Shown one piece after another: positions 35,659 through 44,103 of a stretch of 64,000 bases of DNA (its first letter is position 1; the number at the start of each line of letters is the position of its first letter). The stretch spans positions 105,008 to 169,007 of the forward strand of contig MPND01000001.1 in NCBI GenBank assembly GCA_002238855.1, read 5' to 3'. A model generated the notes under the pieces. The model was not told the DNA's origin. It was given only the letters and a program-made list of their open reading frames with translations, and ran no database searches. The translations under genes and the position numbers were made by a program. The DNA comes from SAR202 cluster bacterium bin90. Lineage in GTDB: Bacteria > Chloroflexota > Dehalococcoidia > Lucifugimonadales > JADFKI01.

Positions 35659-36651
35659 TTACAACTGCCGCAACCTCGGGTCCCAGCGATCACGCAACCA
35701 GTCGCCGATGAAGTTGAACGCCAGCACCGTCAGGAATATCGCCATTCCTGGGAAGAACGCCACCCACCACGCCGAGCTGAGATAGTCCCGCCCGTCCGCA
35801 ACCATCGAACCCCATGTCGGCGTCGGTGGCGGTACACCCGCGCCGAGGAAGCTGAGTATGGACTCAGCCAGAATTATGCTGCCAACCTGAAGCGTGGTCG
35901 CAACCACGATCGTGTTCATGACTCCCGGAAGTATGTGGCGGTACATGATGCGGAGTGTTGAAGCGCCCGCGATCTGCGCCAACGAAACATAGTCTAGGGA
36001 CTTTAGCTGAAGCGTCTGCCCGCGCACAAGGCGCACGATTCCCGGCCAGCTCGCCAGTGCGAGAACCAGCACAATGACATCCCCGTTGATGAACACTCTC
36101 TGGCCAAGCACAGTAACGATGATCAGTGCGAGTAGCAGGTAGGGAATCGCAGTCGCAATGTCCGTCAGGCGCATGATCATTTCGTCGAGAATTCCGCCGA
36201 AGTATCCGGCAGAAAGACCCAGAATCGTGCCGACGAGTGTTCCAACAATGATTGCGACTGCCGCGAGCACCAGTGAAACCCGTGCGCCGTAGATGATGCG
36301 TGTAAGCAGGCCACGCCCAAGAGGGTCCGCCCCCAGAATGTAGAAATTCTCGCCCGTCTGCTGGCATCTGTCCAGCCACGGGACCTCAGGAACTTCATTG
36401 TTGTTGATAGGATGCTGCTTTGTTCCACACTCCGCATACCAGAAGGGTGCGTCCGTCTTTGCGCGGAGGTCCTGCTTTATGGGATCGTGCGGAGCCACCC
36501 ACGGCGCGAAGACGGCGGAAACGACCAGCGTTGCGATGATGAAAATCGGAAACACCGGCCAGCGGCGCAGTACATACAGGACCTTACTGAGCGGGGTCTG
36601 CTGAGTTGCCCGCTCGATGCTTTCCAGGTTTGCCGCCAATGCTTGTGCCAT
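35659..36651 (-). CDS. ABC transporter permease, DppC type with Cys-containing periplasmic insertion (cassette A)
   Basis: 330 residues. The first helix (PVFPIFIIATLVVSAVFAPWV) is followed by an enlarged periplasmic loop with FWYAECGTKQ and WLDRCQQTG before YILGADPLGRGLLTRII. The two Cys are also present in the orphan DppC at 44.1 kb (FWYAEC, LDYCSRG) and could form a disulfide. The EAA loop is SLAQIAGASTLRIMYRHILPG and the end RWDPRLRQL. It follows the DppB gene by 18 bases. Confidence 0.93.
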   Translation of the reverse strand: MAQALAANLESIERATQQTPLSKVLYVLRRWPVFPIFIIATLVVSAVFAPWVAPHDPIKQDLRAKTDAPFWYAECGTKQHPINNNEVPEVPWLDRCQQTGENFYILGADPLGRGLLTRIIYGARVSLVLAAVAIIVGTLVGTILGLSAGYFGGILDEMIMRLTDIATAIPYLLLALIIVTVLGQRVFINGDVIVLVLALASWPGIVRLVRGQTLQLKSLDYVSLAQIAGASTLRIMYRHILPGVMNTIVVATTLQVGSIILAESILSFLGAGVPPPTPTWGSMVADGRDYLSSAWWVAFFPGMAIFLTVLAFNFIGDWLRDRWDPRLRQL

Positions 36652-36669
36652 TGTTACACCGATTCTATG

Positions 36670-37614
36670 TTAGGAGTACCGAATTCTAGGGTCGATGAAT
36701 GCGTAAAGTATGTCAACAACGAAAACTGTGAGCACATACAGGATGGTGAACATCATCACTGCCGTAGTCATCACGGGGAAGTCATTGTTGATGATTGCCT
36801 GCACCGTCATCCAACCCAGCCCTGGCCAGGCGAACACCGTCTCTGTTACGACCGTGCCCGCGATGAAGCCCGCCATGATAATCGCCGAAAATGTCAGCGG
36901 CGGAATGAGCGCATTTTTGAGAGCGTGCTTCCAGATCAGTGTAGAGTTGCCCACACCCTTAGCGCGCGCCAACTTCACGAACTCCGAGTCAAGCACCTCC
37001 AGCATGGAGGATCGCACCAGGCGCATCAGCCCAGCGGACGCAAGCCACCCTAAAGTTACCGCTGGAAGCACGAAATAGCTAATACGCCTCGTGAGCGCTT
37101 CGCCATCGTCGCCACGCGTTCCGGACGGCAGCCATTCAAGCTGCACTGCAAATATCAATATGAGCATTATGCCCAGCCAGAATGGCGGCAGCGCCTGCCC
37201 GAACACCGCGAAGGTTCTGCCTATCAGATCCCACAGCGAGCCCCTCTTCACAGCGGAAAGCACTCCCAGTGGCACCCCGGTGATCAGCACAAACACCCAC
37301 GCGGCAAACCCCAGTTGCAGACTCGCCGGCGCGAAGATCCGCAGCATCTCCGTGGACTCATACCCCGATTTCAGCGACTTGCCAAAGTCCCCGGTCATCG
37401 CCTTGCCAAGCCAGATGAAATACTGGATCGGCAGAGGCTTGTCCAGACCGAACTCCTTGCCCCAGGCATCCCACTGCTCCTGTGTCGTATATCCCGAAGC
37501 GAGGAACAAATAGCGTGGGTCTCCCTGCAACCGCGACATGCTGAACACGATCAGCGTCGCCGCAATTACCGAAAGGATCATGAAAATTAGCCTGCGAAGC
37601 ACGAAAGTCTTCAT
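36670..37614 (-). CDS. ABC transporter permease, DppB type (cassette A)
   Basis: 314 residues with six helices, opening RRLIFMILSVIAATLIVFSM and ending YAFIDPRIRYS. The EAA motif is SEFVKLARAKGVGNSTLIWKHALKNA. It pairs with the DppC gene downstream (18-base gap). A terminator-like hairpin separates it from the solute-binding gene of the same cassette. Confidence 0.94.
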   Translation of the reverse strand: MKTFVLRRLIFMILSVIAATLIVFSMSRLQGDPRYLFLASGYTTQEQWDAWGKEFGLDKPLPIQYFIWLGKAMTGDFGKSLKSGYESTEMLRIFAPASLQLGFAAWVFVLITGVPLGVLSAVKRGSLWDLIGRTFAVFGQALPPFWLGIMLILIFAVQLEWLPSGTRGDDGEALTRRISYFVLPAVTLGWLASAGLMRLVRSSMLEVLDSEFVKLARAKGVGNSTLIWKHALKNALIPPLTFSAIIMAGFIAGTVVTETVFAWPGLGWMTVQAIINNDFPVMTTAVMMFTILYVLTVFVVDILYAFIDPRIRYS

Positions 37615-37762
37615 GTCAGGTTCCGTTTTTCCTTACCATTGGCTCGCCGGAAGTCGAAAGGCCCCGCCTACATGCACCGTGCTCTTTGGGCATTGAACTG
37701 GAATGCTTGACTTCCGTCAGTGGAACAATTCAAGAGTTTGCCAGAGTTGCAAAAATGAAAAT

Positions 37763-37793
37763 AGCGCCCACTCGATTTACCCGAGTGGGCGCT
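37763..37793 (-). terminator. Intrinsic (possibly leaky) terminator after the cassette A SBP
   Basis: AGCGCCCACTCG (37763-37774) pairs perfectly with CGAGTGGGCGCT (37782-37793), a 12-base-pair stem with a seven-base loop. Read on the minus strand it is followed by ATTTTCATTTTTG. It begins 13 bases after the SBP stop codon and precedes the two permease genes, so it probably ends most transcripts after the SBP and lets a fraction through. Confidence 0.82.
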
Positions 37794-37806
37794 CATTGCT
37801 ACTGGT

Positions 37807-39831
37807 TTACTGCGGAGGCTGGTACACGACGGTTTCAAAGCTGTTGGTCAAGCGCCAGGGCTTGAGCTCCCAGCTCTGTATGGTGTCGGGATTCATGCCA
37901 ATCAGAGTCGGCACTTCCACGATGCCCGTGCCCGTCTTCAGGTCAAACCAGCGGTCTTGGATCGTCTCGCGCGTCGCAAGGTTCTCGGGCGTGCCCTTCT
38001 CCTGAATGCGCGTTATGTCGAAGTCGTTGTAGAAGTTGTTGTCTTCGATCCCCGCGTTATAGCCACCCGCCGACGCGATTGGCCACAGGCAGCACACCGG
38101 GATCGTTCCCCCGGCTTCCTTCGCCTGGGCGCTGTTCGGGCCCCAGCTTGTCTGCCAAATGGAATTGATCTGGCGTCCGACCATTGTCGGTCGGCGCGAC
38201 GAATATGCAGTGTTGTCGATGTACGGCTTCAGCCCAAGATGCGTTTCCCACATACCTACGACAGCCTGGCAAACCTCGATGGATGTGCCGTTACCGGCCG
38301 GGCAGTAGTACTCGAACTCGAAGCCAGGCTCCACGCCAGACTCGGCAAGCTTCTGCTTTGCTATCTCCGGGTCGAAATGCGCTGCCCACTTGTCCTTATA
38401 CTCGGGATGGGACTGGTGGAAGGCGATGCCTCCGCCGTGACCTGTGCCGAAGATTGCTCCGCCGTAGCCGGAAACGATCGTCTCGCCTATCAGGTCGCGG
38501 TCGATTGCGTAAATCAGAGCCTCACGGAAAGCCTTGGCCTTCAGCATGTGCTCAGTCTCGTATGAGAACCTGTCGGTATCTTTGTAGTCGAAGCCGGTGG
38601 CGTTGCAGCCCGCGCCAAGCTCATCCGTATTCGTGCGGTCCGCGTCCGCGCACTCGATGCGCGGGTCGCCAATCCAGGGGTGATCCACATCAGGCGTAAA
38701 GCCCTCGCGAAGTTCGACCGGGTCGCCCGTCTGCGGATCCTTGAACGACCAGTAGTTGCCCGCCATATATATGAACTGACCAAGAATCTGGTTCAGCCCG
38801 TCGTGGAACTTGAAGCCCTCGCTCTGCAAATCCGCAACATCCTGGATAGACACCATCGAGATGTCCGCCTGCCCCGTCTGGAGCAGGGCGGTGCGCTGTG
38901 CAGCCTCACTGGCCTGCCTCAGCTTCAGGAACGCGAAGTTCGGATTGCTGTTCCAGTGGTCAACGCGAGATGTCGCTTCGATCAGCTCGTTCGGCCGCCA
39001 TTCCTGTACAAAGAACGGGCCCGTTCCATGTGGCGTCGTCAGAATGTCGTCGCCAATCTCGTCGTACAGCGTCTTCGACACTACGCCGATCGCGTCGCCG
39101 CACATGCTGCTGATGCCTGCGCCGCCGCCGTTCAGCCAGTCGGCGATGTAGTTGCGGAAATGTCCCTTCAGCGTGTACTTGTCGGTAGCTTCCCAGAGCT
39201 TGAACCAGTCGCCGGCTTCACCCGCATTGGAGTGAGTAGCCGCCGGGTTGTTGGAGCCTGCGTCATTGAACGACCATGCTGCGTCCTCTGCTGTAAACTC
39301 CGAGTGCCTGCCATCTGCGACATAGAAGTCAACGCCCTGTCGCAGGCTCACTGTAACAGTGCCCTGGTTCTCGGGATCGTCGAAGTTAGGTGGCAGATCG
39401 TACTCCCAGCTTAACGCCAGCATCGGCGCTTCGCAGGTCTCGTCGGACACCTTGCCCTTGCCTGCGTCACCGGCCGTGTTTGCCTCCCAGGTCACTAGCA
39501 GCTCCTGAAAGCCGTAGTAATAGTTCATCATGTTGTCTGGCCAGGTCGCCTTCTCATTCCTATATAGGGGAGAGCCGACATTGTCGAGAACTACGGTTAG
39601 CGTTGCGCCCTCTCCGCTTGTTGCAGCGGGAACTGCTTGCGCGGGCACTGCAGTTGCGGCGGGAGCCGGCGCTGCCTGGGCTGGTGCCGCAGGTGCGGGA
39701 GCAGCAGGTGCCGGAGCGGCTGGTGCTGCCGTCTCTTCCGGCGCGCCGCCGCACGCGATTGCCGCAAATGCGATTATCGCTGCCAACGGCAAAAGCCACA
39801 GAAACCTTCCCTTCTTGCCAAATTTACTCAT
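37807..39831 (-). CDS. Family-5 ABC substrate-binding lipoprotein (cassette A)
   Basis: 674 residues from ATG 39831 (GGAGGG upstream). Lipobox AIAC, then a long Ala/Pro linker (repeated APAAPAP units, residues about 30-70), then a large SBP_bac_5 domain with GATLTVVLDNVGSP, VSLRQGVDFYVADGRHSEFTAE, TGPFFVQEW and LAESGVEPGFEFEYYCPAG. It is about 85 residues longer than the tandem SBPs and has several Cys in its C-terminal half (CPAG, CQAV, CCLW), which may form disulfides. The ligand is unknown. Confidence 0.92.
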   Translation of the reverse strand: MSKFGKKGRFLWLLPLAAIIAFAAIACGGAPEETAAPAAPAPAAPAPAAPAQAAPAPAATAVPAQAVPAATSGEGATLTVVLDNVGSPLYRNEKATWPDNMMNYYYGFQELLVTWEANTAGDAGKGKVSDETCEAPMLALSWEYDLPPNFDDPENQGTVTVSLRQGVDFYVADGRHSEFTAEDAAWSFNDAGSNNPAATHSNAGEAGDWFKLWEATDKYTLKGHFRNYIADWLNGGGAGISSMCGDAIGVVSKTLYDEIGDDILTTPHGTGPFFVQEWRPNELIEATSRVDHWNSNPNFAFLKLRQASEAAQRTALLQTGQADISMVSIQDVADLQSEGFKFHDGLNQILGQFIYMAGNYWSFKDPQTGDPVELREGFTPDVDHPWIGDPRIECADADRTNTDELGAGCNATGFDYKDTDRFSYETEHMLKAKAFREALIYAIDRDLIGETIVSGYGGAIFGTGHGGGIAFHQSHPEYKDKWAAHFDPEIAKQKLAESGVEPGFEFEYYCPAGNGTSIEVCQAVVGMWETHLGLKPYIDNTAYSSRRPTMVGRQINSIWQTSWGPNSAQAKEAGGTIPVCCLWPIASAGGYNAGIEDNNFYNDFDITRIQEKGTPENLATRETIQDRWFDLKTGTGIVEVPTLIGMNPDTIQSWELKPWRLTNSFETVVYQPPQ

Positions 39832-40263
39832 TCTCGTCCCTCCTGTTACATTCAATCTGATACCGATACTTACCGTCTCATTTCCTCGTTTGTCGCTGCA
39901 ACTCCGCTTGGCGGATGAAATTCAGTTTCGGCGACTTAGACTGCAAGTGGGCGCAATCCTAAACGAACCGAAATCGCAAGTCAATCTCATTTCACAATCC
40001 GCCATCCTACGGCGCCCTCCGATTGTGAACGATTGCACCAACTATTCCTGCCCGTCATATTAGGCGATTATGATTAGCAAAGTCAAGAATCTGCGACGGT
40101 GTCCGCTCATTTCCGTGCCGTCCCTGCAACTCGCAGCCATTCCTGTTGTGCGCCTTGACGGTCTGATGTAAAATGCACTGTAAGTTTATTCACAATTTGG
40201 TACGCTTCTGGCACATGTCAGACACAGTAGAATACGCACTTCTATTATAAGGAGGGAGCGAGA
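39832..40263. other. 432-base divergent intergenic region
   Basis: No ORF or RNA gene is apparent. It contains the promoter of cassette A on the minus strand (see separate entry). On the plus strand TTGACG at 40154 with a -10-like TGTAAG 18 bases on could serve the DUF1800 operon, whose GGAGGG ribosome-binding site lies at 40250-40256. The segment is AT-richer than the flanking genes. Confidence 0.5.
40057..40086 (-). promoter_or_regulatory. Sigma70-type promoter of transporter cassette A
   Basis: On the minus strand: TTGACT (40081-40086), an 18-base spacer, TAATAT (40057-40062). The predicted leader to the SBP start codon at 39831 is about 220 nucleotides. Confidence 0.65.
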
Positions 40264-41676
40264 ATGGCTAAAGACGTTGCTCAGATAGCTCACCTAATGC
40301 GCCGCGCAGGTTTCGGCGCTTCTAGGTCGGAGCTCGATGAGCTGGCATCGAAGGGCTACGAGGCAGTCGTGGACGACCTTGTATCCCCGGAACGCTTTCC
40401 GGATCTCGAAGAGGATATCTGGAAGCGCTACAACCTGGAACTAAGTTACACCGACTCGCTTCCACTTCACACGGGGCGCTGGATCTATCGCATGGTCAAC
40501 ACGCAGAGGCCGCTTCAGGAGAAGATGGCGCTGCTCTGGCACCATGTCTTCGCGACCGCCTGGTACAAGGGCGAGCACGTCCCATCCATCGTTCGCCAGA
40601 TTGAGACCTTCCGGCAAATCGGCATGTCCGATATGAGGACCATCCTCCTGGAACTCGCGAAAGACCCGGCAATGAACTACTGGCTCGACAACTGCGAAAA
40701 CCACAAAGGCGAGCCAAACGAGAACTGGGGCAGGGAACTGCTCGAGCTTTTCTCAATGGGTGTCGGACACTACTCCGAAGAGGATATCAAGAATGCCTCC
40801 CGCGCATTCACCGGCTGGACCTTCACCCAGCCCATTCCTCTGTACCCATTCGGCAGCTACGACGCCGAGTTCCTCTATGTGGAAGAGGACCACGACGATT
40901 CCGAGAAAACCTTCCTCGGCGAGTCCGGCAAATTCAACGGCGAGGACATCATAGACATCATCGTCCGCCAGCCCGCCACGGCAGCATTCATCTGCCGCCA
41001 TATCTACAACTTCTTCGTCGCCGACGAGCCGCAGGTACCCGCCTGGGAACTGGAGCCGCCGCGCGATCCCGAAGCTATGGAGATTCTCATCGGCGCCTAC
41101 TTCGAGAACAACGGTGAGATTCGCCCCATTCTGCAGACTCTCTTCAACTCCGACTTCTTCAAAGAGGCGATGTTCAAGAAGGTCAAGAGCCCGTCTGAGC
41201 TGGTCGCAGGCACGATCAAGCTCGTAGGCACCTACAAGTTCCCCGTACCGAACGAGGCTGTAGGCGCATTAAGCGCAGCAACAGGCGTCATGGGGCAGCA
41301 GCTTATGAATCCCCCCACAGTCGAGGGTTGGCACACAGGCCACGAGTGGATTGACGGCGGCACGCTCAATGAGCGCATTAACTTCGCAGTCAATCAGCTC
41401 AACGACCTGTCCAAGCCCGGCGTCCAGGACATCGTCTCCCGCATGAGCGCGGAAAGCACGGACGGCAGCCTATCGCCACTGCAGTTCGTGGACATGTCCC
41501 TCGAACTCGCCGGACACGTTGCCGTTGATGATGCCACCCGTGAAGGCCTGATGCGCTACGCGGAGGCGGCAGGCGGTCTCAATTTCGACAGCGAGGACGA
41601 TGCCAACGACAGCGCCATCCACATCGGCAGGATGCTTCAGCTCATCGTCTCCACCCGCGAGTACCAGTTCGCCTAA
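40264..41676 (+). CDS. DUF1800 family protein
   Basis: 470 residues. Family hallmarks are HLMRRAGFGASRSELDELA at the start, EKMALLWHHVFA, PAMNYWLDN, NENWGRELLELFSMGVGHYSEEDIKNASRAFTGW and PPTVEGWHTG. DUF1800 proteins nearly always sit next to a DUF1501 protein, as here (65 bases downstream), and no function is established. There is no signal peptide. GGAGGG precedes the ATG. Confidence 0.93.
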   Translation: MAKDVAQIAHLMRRAGFGASRSELDELASKGYEAVVDDLVSPERFPDLEEDIWKRYNLELSYTDSLPLHTGRWIYRMVNTQRPLQEKMALLWHHVFATAWYKGEHVPSIVRQIETFRQIGMSDMRTILLELAKDPAMNYWLDNCENHKGEPNENWGRELLELFSMGVGHYSEEDIKNASRAFTGWTFTQPIPLYPFGSYDAEFLYVEEDHDDSEKTFLGESGKFNGEDIIDIIVRQPATAAFICRHIYNFFVADEPQVPAWELEPPRDPEAMEILIGAYFENNGEIRPILQTLFNSDFFKEAMFKKVKSPSELVAGTIKLVGTYKFPVPNEAVGALSAATGVMGQQLMNPPTVEGWHTGHEWIDGGTLNERINFAVNQLNDLSKPGVQDIVSRMSAESTDGSLSPLQFVDMSLELAGHVAVDDATREGLMRYAEAAGGLNFDSEDDANDSAIHIGRMLQLIVSTREYQFA

Positions 41677-41741
41677 CCAGAACACTACCTTATATGTACT
41701 GTTGACAGTTCCAGGCAAGTAAGCAAAAGGAGGCACACGAG

Positions 41742-42881
41742 ATGCCAGCCAATGGTAACGGAAAAGACCCGGTCATGGTCGTAGTGCAGTTGTCAGGCGG
41801 CAACGACTTCATGCACACCCTCATTCCGTACAACAGCCCGACCTACTACGACAACCGCAAGTTGGTCAAGATTGATCGCGAGGATGTGCTGCCCATAAAC
41901 GACGACCTCGCATTCAACCCCAACTTCCGCCCCGTCAAGGAAATGTTCGACGACGGCAAGGTTGCAGTCGTGCAGGGCATCGGCTACCCGAACTCCAACC
42001 GCTCGCACTTCCGCGGCATGGACATCTGGCACACTTGCGAGCCGGACAAGGTCGTTACGGAAGGCTGGGTCGGCAAGGCGCTCCGCGAGCTCGATCCCAA
42101 TGGCGAAGATGAGCTGACTGGCATCAACTTCGGCGTCGGGCTCCCGCGCGCGATGGCCGTCCCCGGCGTGCCTGTTACCTCAGTCAACGACCTTGACAGC
42201 TACGGCCTCATGACCGGCATCGGCGAGAACGATCAGCGCGATCAGGCTCTTCAGATCTTCAAGGACATGTACGCCCAGGCAATCGGCACCGGCCCGGTGA
42301 TGGAGTATCTCTCCCGAACCGGCATGGACGTACTCCGCGGCGCCGACAGGCTGAAGGCAGCGCCGGCGCAGTACAGCTCCTCGGTGGAGTACGCTGACAA
42401 CGCCATATCCAACAGCCTGCGGGACATCGCCAGGGTGCATACGACAGGTCTCGGCACCCGTATCTTCTACACCAGTCACGGCGGGTACGACACCCACGCC
42501 AACGAGAACCCGACGCATCCCAAGCTCCTGCAGGACCTCTCCGGTGCGATTCGCGACTTCTTCGATGACCTCAATGAGCACGACGCCGCAGACAATGTGG
42601 TGATGATGGTATTCACCGAGTTCGGTCGCCGCATCAAGGACAATGGCAGCGGAACCGACCACGGCTCAGGAGGCGGCGCCTTCATCATCGGCGAGCCTGT
42701 AAACGGTGGCCTCTACTCCGAGTATCCGTCTCTCGACTCCGCTGATTGGGCGAAGGGCGAAGACCTGGAACACACCATCGACTTCCGCGGCATCTACGCC
42801 ACCATGCTTGAGCAGTGGATGGGCATTGACGCTCCCGAGATCGTCAACGGACAGTACGAGCAGATCACCCCGTTCAAGTAA
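41742..42881 (+). CDS. DUF1501 family protein
   Basis: 379 residues. DUF1501 belongs to the alkaline-phosphatase/sulfatase-like clan; visible motifs are VVVQLSGGNDFMHTLIPY, VVQGIGYPNSNRSHFRGMDIWHT, FYTSHGGYDTHANENPTHPKLLQDL and VVMMVFTEFGRRIKDNGSGTDHGSGG. Many relatives have a Tat signal peptide; none is present here, so this copy and its DUF1800 partner are probably cytoplasmic. AGGAGG is present before the ATG. It is followed by a hairpin and then an NHL propeller gene. Confidence 0.93.
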   Translation: MPANGNGKDPVMVVVQLSGGNDFMHTLIPYNSPTYYDNRKLVKIDREDVLPINDDLAFNPNFRPVKEMFDDGKVAVVQGIGYPNSNRSHFRGMDIWHTCEPDKVVTEGWVGKALRELDPNGEDELTGINFGVGLPRAMAVPGVPVTSVNDLDSYGLMTGIGENDQRDQALQIFKDMYAQAIGTGPVMEYLSRTGMDVLRGADRLKAAPAQYSSSVEYADNAISNSLRDIARVHTTGLGTRIFYTSHGGYDTHANENPTHPKLLQDLSGAIRDFFDDLNEHDAADNVVMMVFTEFGRRIKDNGSGTDHGSGGGAFIIGEPVNGGLYSEYPSLDSADWAKGEDLEHTIDFRGIYATMLEQWMGIDAPEIVNGQYEQITPFK

Positions 42882-42898
42882 CCGTTAGCAGTTTAGTC

Positions 42899-42937
42899 AG
42901 TCGGTCAGCCAGTCCCAATGAAGACTGCTGACCGACT
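42899..42937 (+). terminator. Hairpin between DUF1501 and NHL genes
   Basis: AGTCGGTCAGCCAGTC (from 42899) pairs with GACTGCTGACCGACT (ending 42937) with a single bulge. There is no strong U-tract (TTTGATACC follows), so it may only be a partial terminator or an mRNA-end stabiliser inside the cluster. Confidence 0.55.
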
Positions 42938-42985
42938 TTGATACCGAGATACTTACAATCTGAAATAGTCTAGCGAGGTGCAACA

Positions 42986-43984
42986 ATGGCCAGACCATAC
43001 GCATTGCTCAGGTCAGGCTTTCCTTATTACATGACACTCGGCATGCGCCGCGTTACATCCAACGCCGTTGACATCGCTTTCGGCAAGAACGAGCGCGTCT
43101 ATGTCCTCACAAGGGGCGGACTGGGTAATGAAATCCGTTGCATAAACTGGGCCGACGACAATCTCGGCACCATCGGCACCGGCACATTCCAGTGGCCCTC
43201 CGGGCTACTCTGCGACGACGACGAGATGTTGTATGTCTCAGACGAAGCGCACAACAAAGTCTTCATCTTTGACAAGGACGGCGCACAACAGGCGAGCTGG
43301 GGCGAGGAGGGGAGTGGCGAAGGCCAGTTCAATCGGCCTACCGGCATGTCCTTCGACAATGACGGTAACATCGTTCTTTCCGACACTCTGAACCACCGCA
43401 TCCAGACCTACACCAAGAATGGGAAATTCCTCTCCCAGTTCGGCGAATTCGGTGACGGCAAGGGCCAGTTGAACATGCCCTGGGGCGTAACCGTTGACGA
43501 CCAAGGCGACATATACGTCGCCGACTGGCGCAATGATCGTGTACAGAAGTTCACCCCGGATGGCCAATTCCTCATGGAAGTCGGCGGACCCGGCAACGAC
43601 AAGGGCGAATTCGATCGCCCGACAAGCGTTGCGGTAGATTCCGACGGCGATATTTACGTCTGCGACTGGGGCAACGATCGCGTGCAGCTATTCGACGACG
43701 AGGGACGCTTCGTGGAGCAATTCCTCGGCGACGCCAACCTCTCTCGCTCGGCGCGCGAGTACACCCTCGCCAACCCGGTAACCCTTCGCCTGCGCGAAAT
43801 GGCAGACCTCGAAGCCACCAAGCGCCTCCGCGCTCCTCTCACCGTTCGAGTTGACGACGAGAACAGGCTGTACATCACAGACTTCGGCTCGCACCGCATC
43901 CAGATATACAAGAAGGAAGCCTACCAGCTCAATGAGCGTGAGATAGCGCCTCCTCTCAGAAACCCGGTGCTATTTACCACATAG
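42986..43984 (+). CDS. NHL-repeat beta-propeller protein
   Basis: 332 residues with six NHL-type blades: GxGQFNRPTGMSFDNDGNIVLSD, KGQLNMPWGVTVDDQGDIYVAD, KGEFDRPTSVAVDSDGDIYVCD and others, each followed by the NDRVQ-F strand. There is no signal peptide or catalytic domain. It is probably a protein- or ligand-binding scaffold. It is placed directly behind the DUF1800-DUF1501 pair in the same direction and ahead of a clear terminator, so the three probably form one functional unit. Confidence 0.9.
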   Translation: MARPYALLRSGFPYYMTLGMRRVTSNAVDIAFGKNERVYVLTRGGLGNEIRCINWADDNLGTIGTGTFQWPSGLLCDDDEMLYVSDEAHNKVFIFDKDGAQQASWGEEGSGEGQFNRPTGMSFDNDGNIVLSDTLNHRIQTYTKNGKFLSQFGEFGDGKGQLNMPWGVTVDDQGDIYVADWRNDRVQKFTPDGQFLMEVGGPGNDKGEFDRPTSVAVDSDGDIYVCDWGNDRVQLFDDEGRFVEQFLGDANLSRSAREYTLANPVTLRLREMADLEATKRLRAPLTVRVDDENRLYITDFGSHRIQIYKKEAYQLNEREIAPPLRNPVLFTT

Positions 43985-44019
43985 TTGGCCTGTGCCAACT
44001 GCTTGCAGATGCCTAACAC

Positions 44020-44046
44020 AAGGGGCGGGACATCAACCCGCCCCTT
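44020..44046 (+). terminator. Intrinsic terminator after the NHL gene
   Basis: AAGGGGCGGG (44020-44029) pairs perfectly with CCCGCCCCTT (44037-44046), a ten-base-pair stem with a seven-base loop, followed by ATTATTTGAAAATTT. It separates the DUF1800/DUF1501/NHL unit from the orphan permease. Confidence 0.82.
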
Positions 44047-44103
44047 ATTATTTGAAAATTTCTAATTCCGTACACCCTGTAATTCGATGATTGTTTCATA
44101 TTC

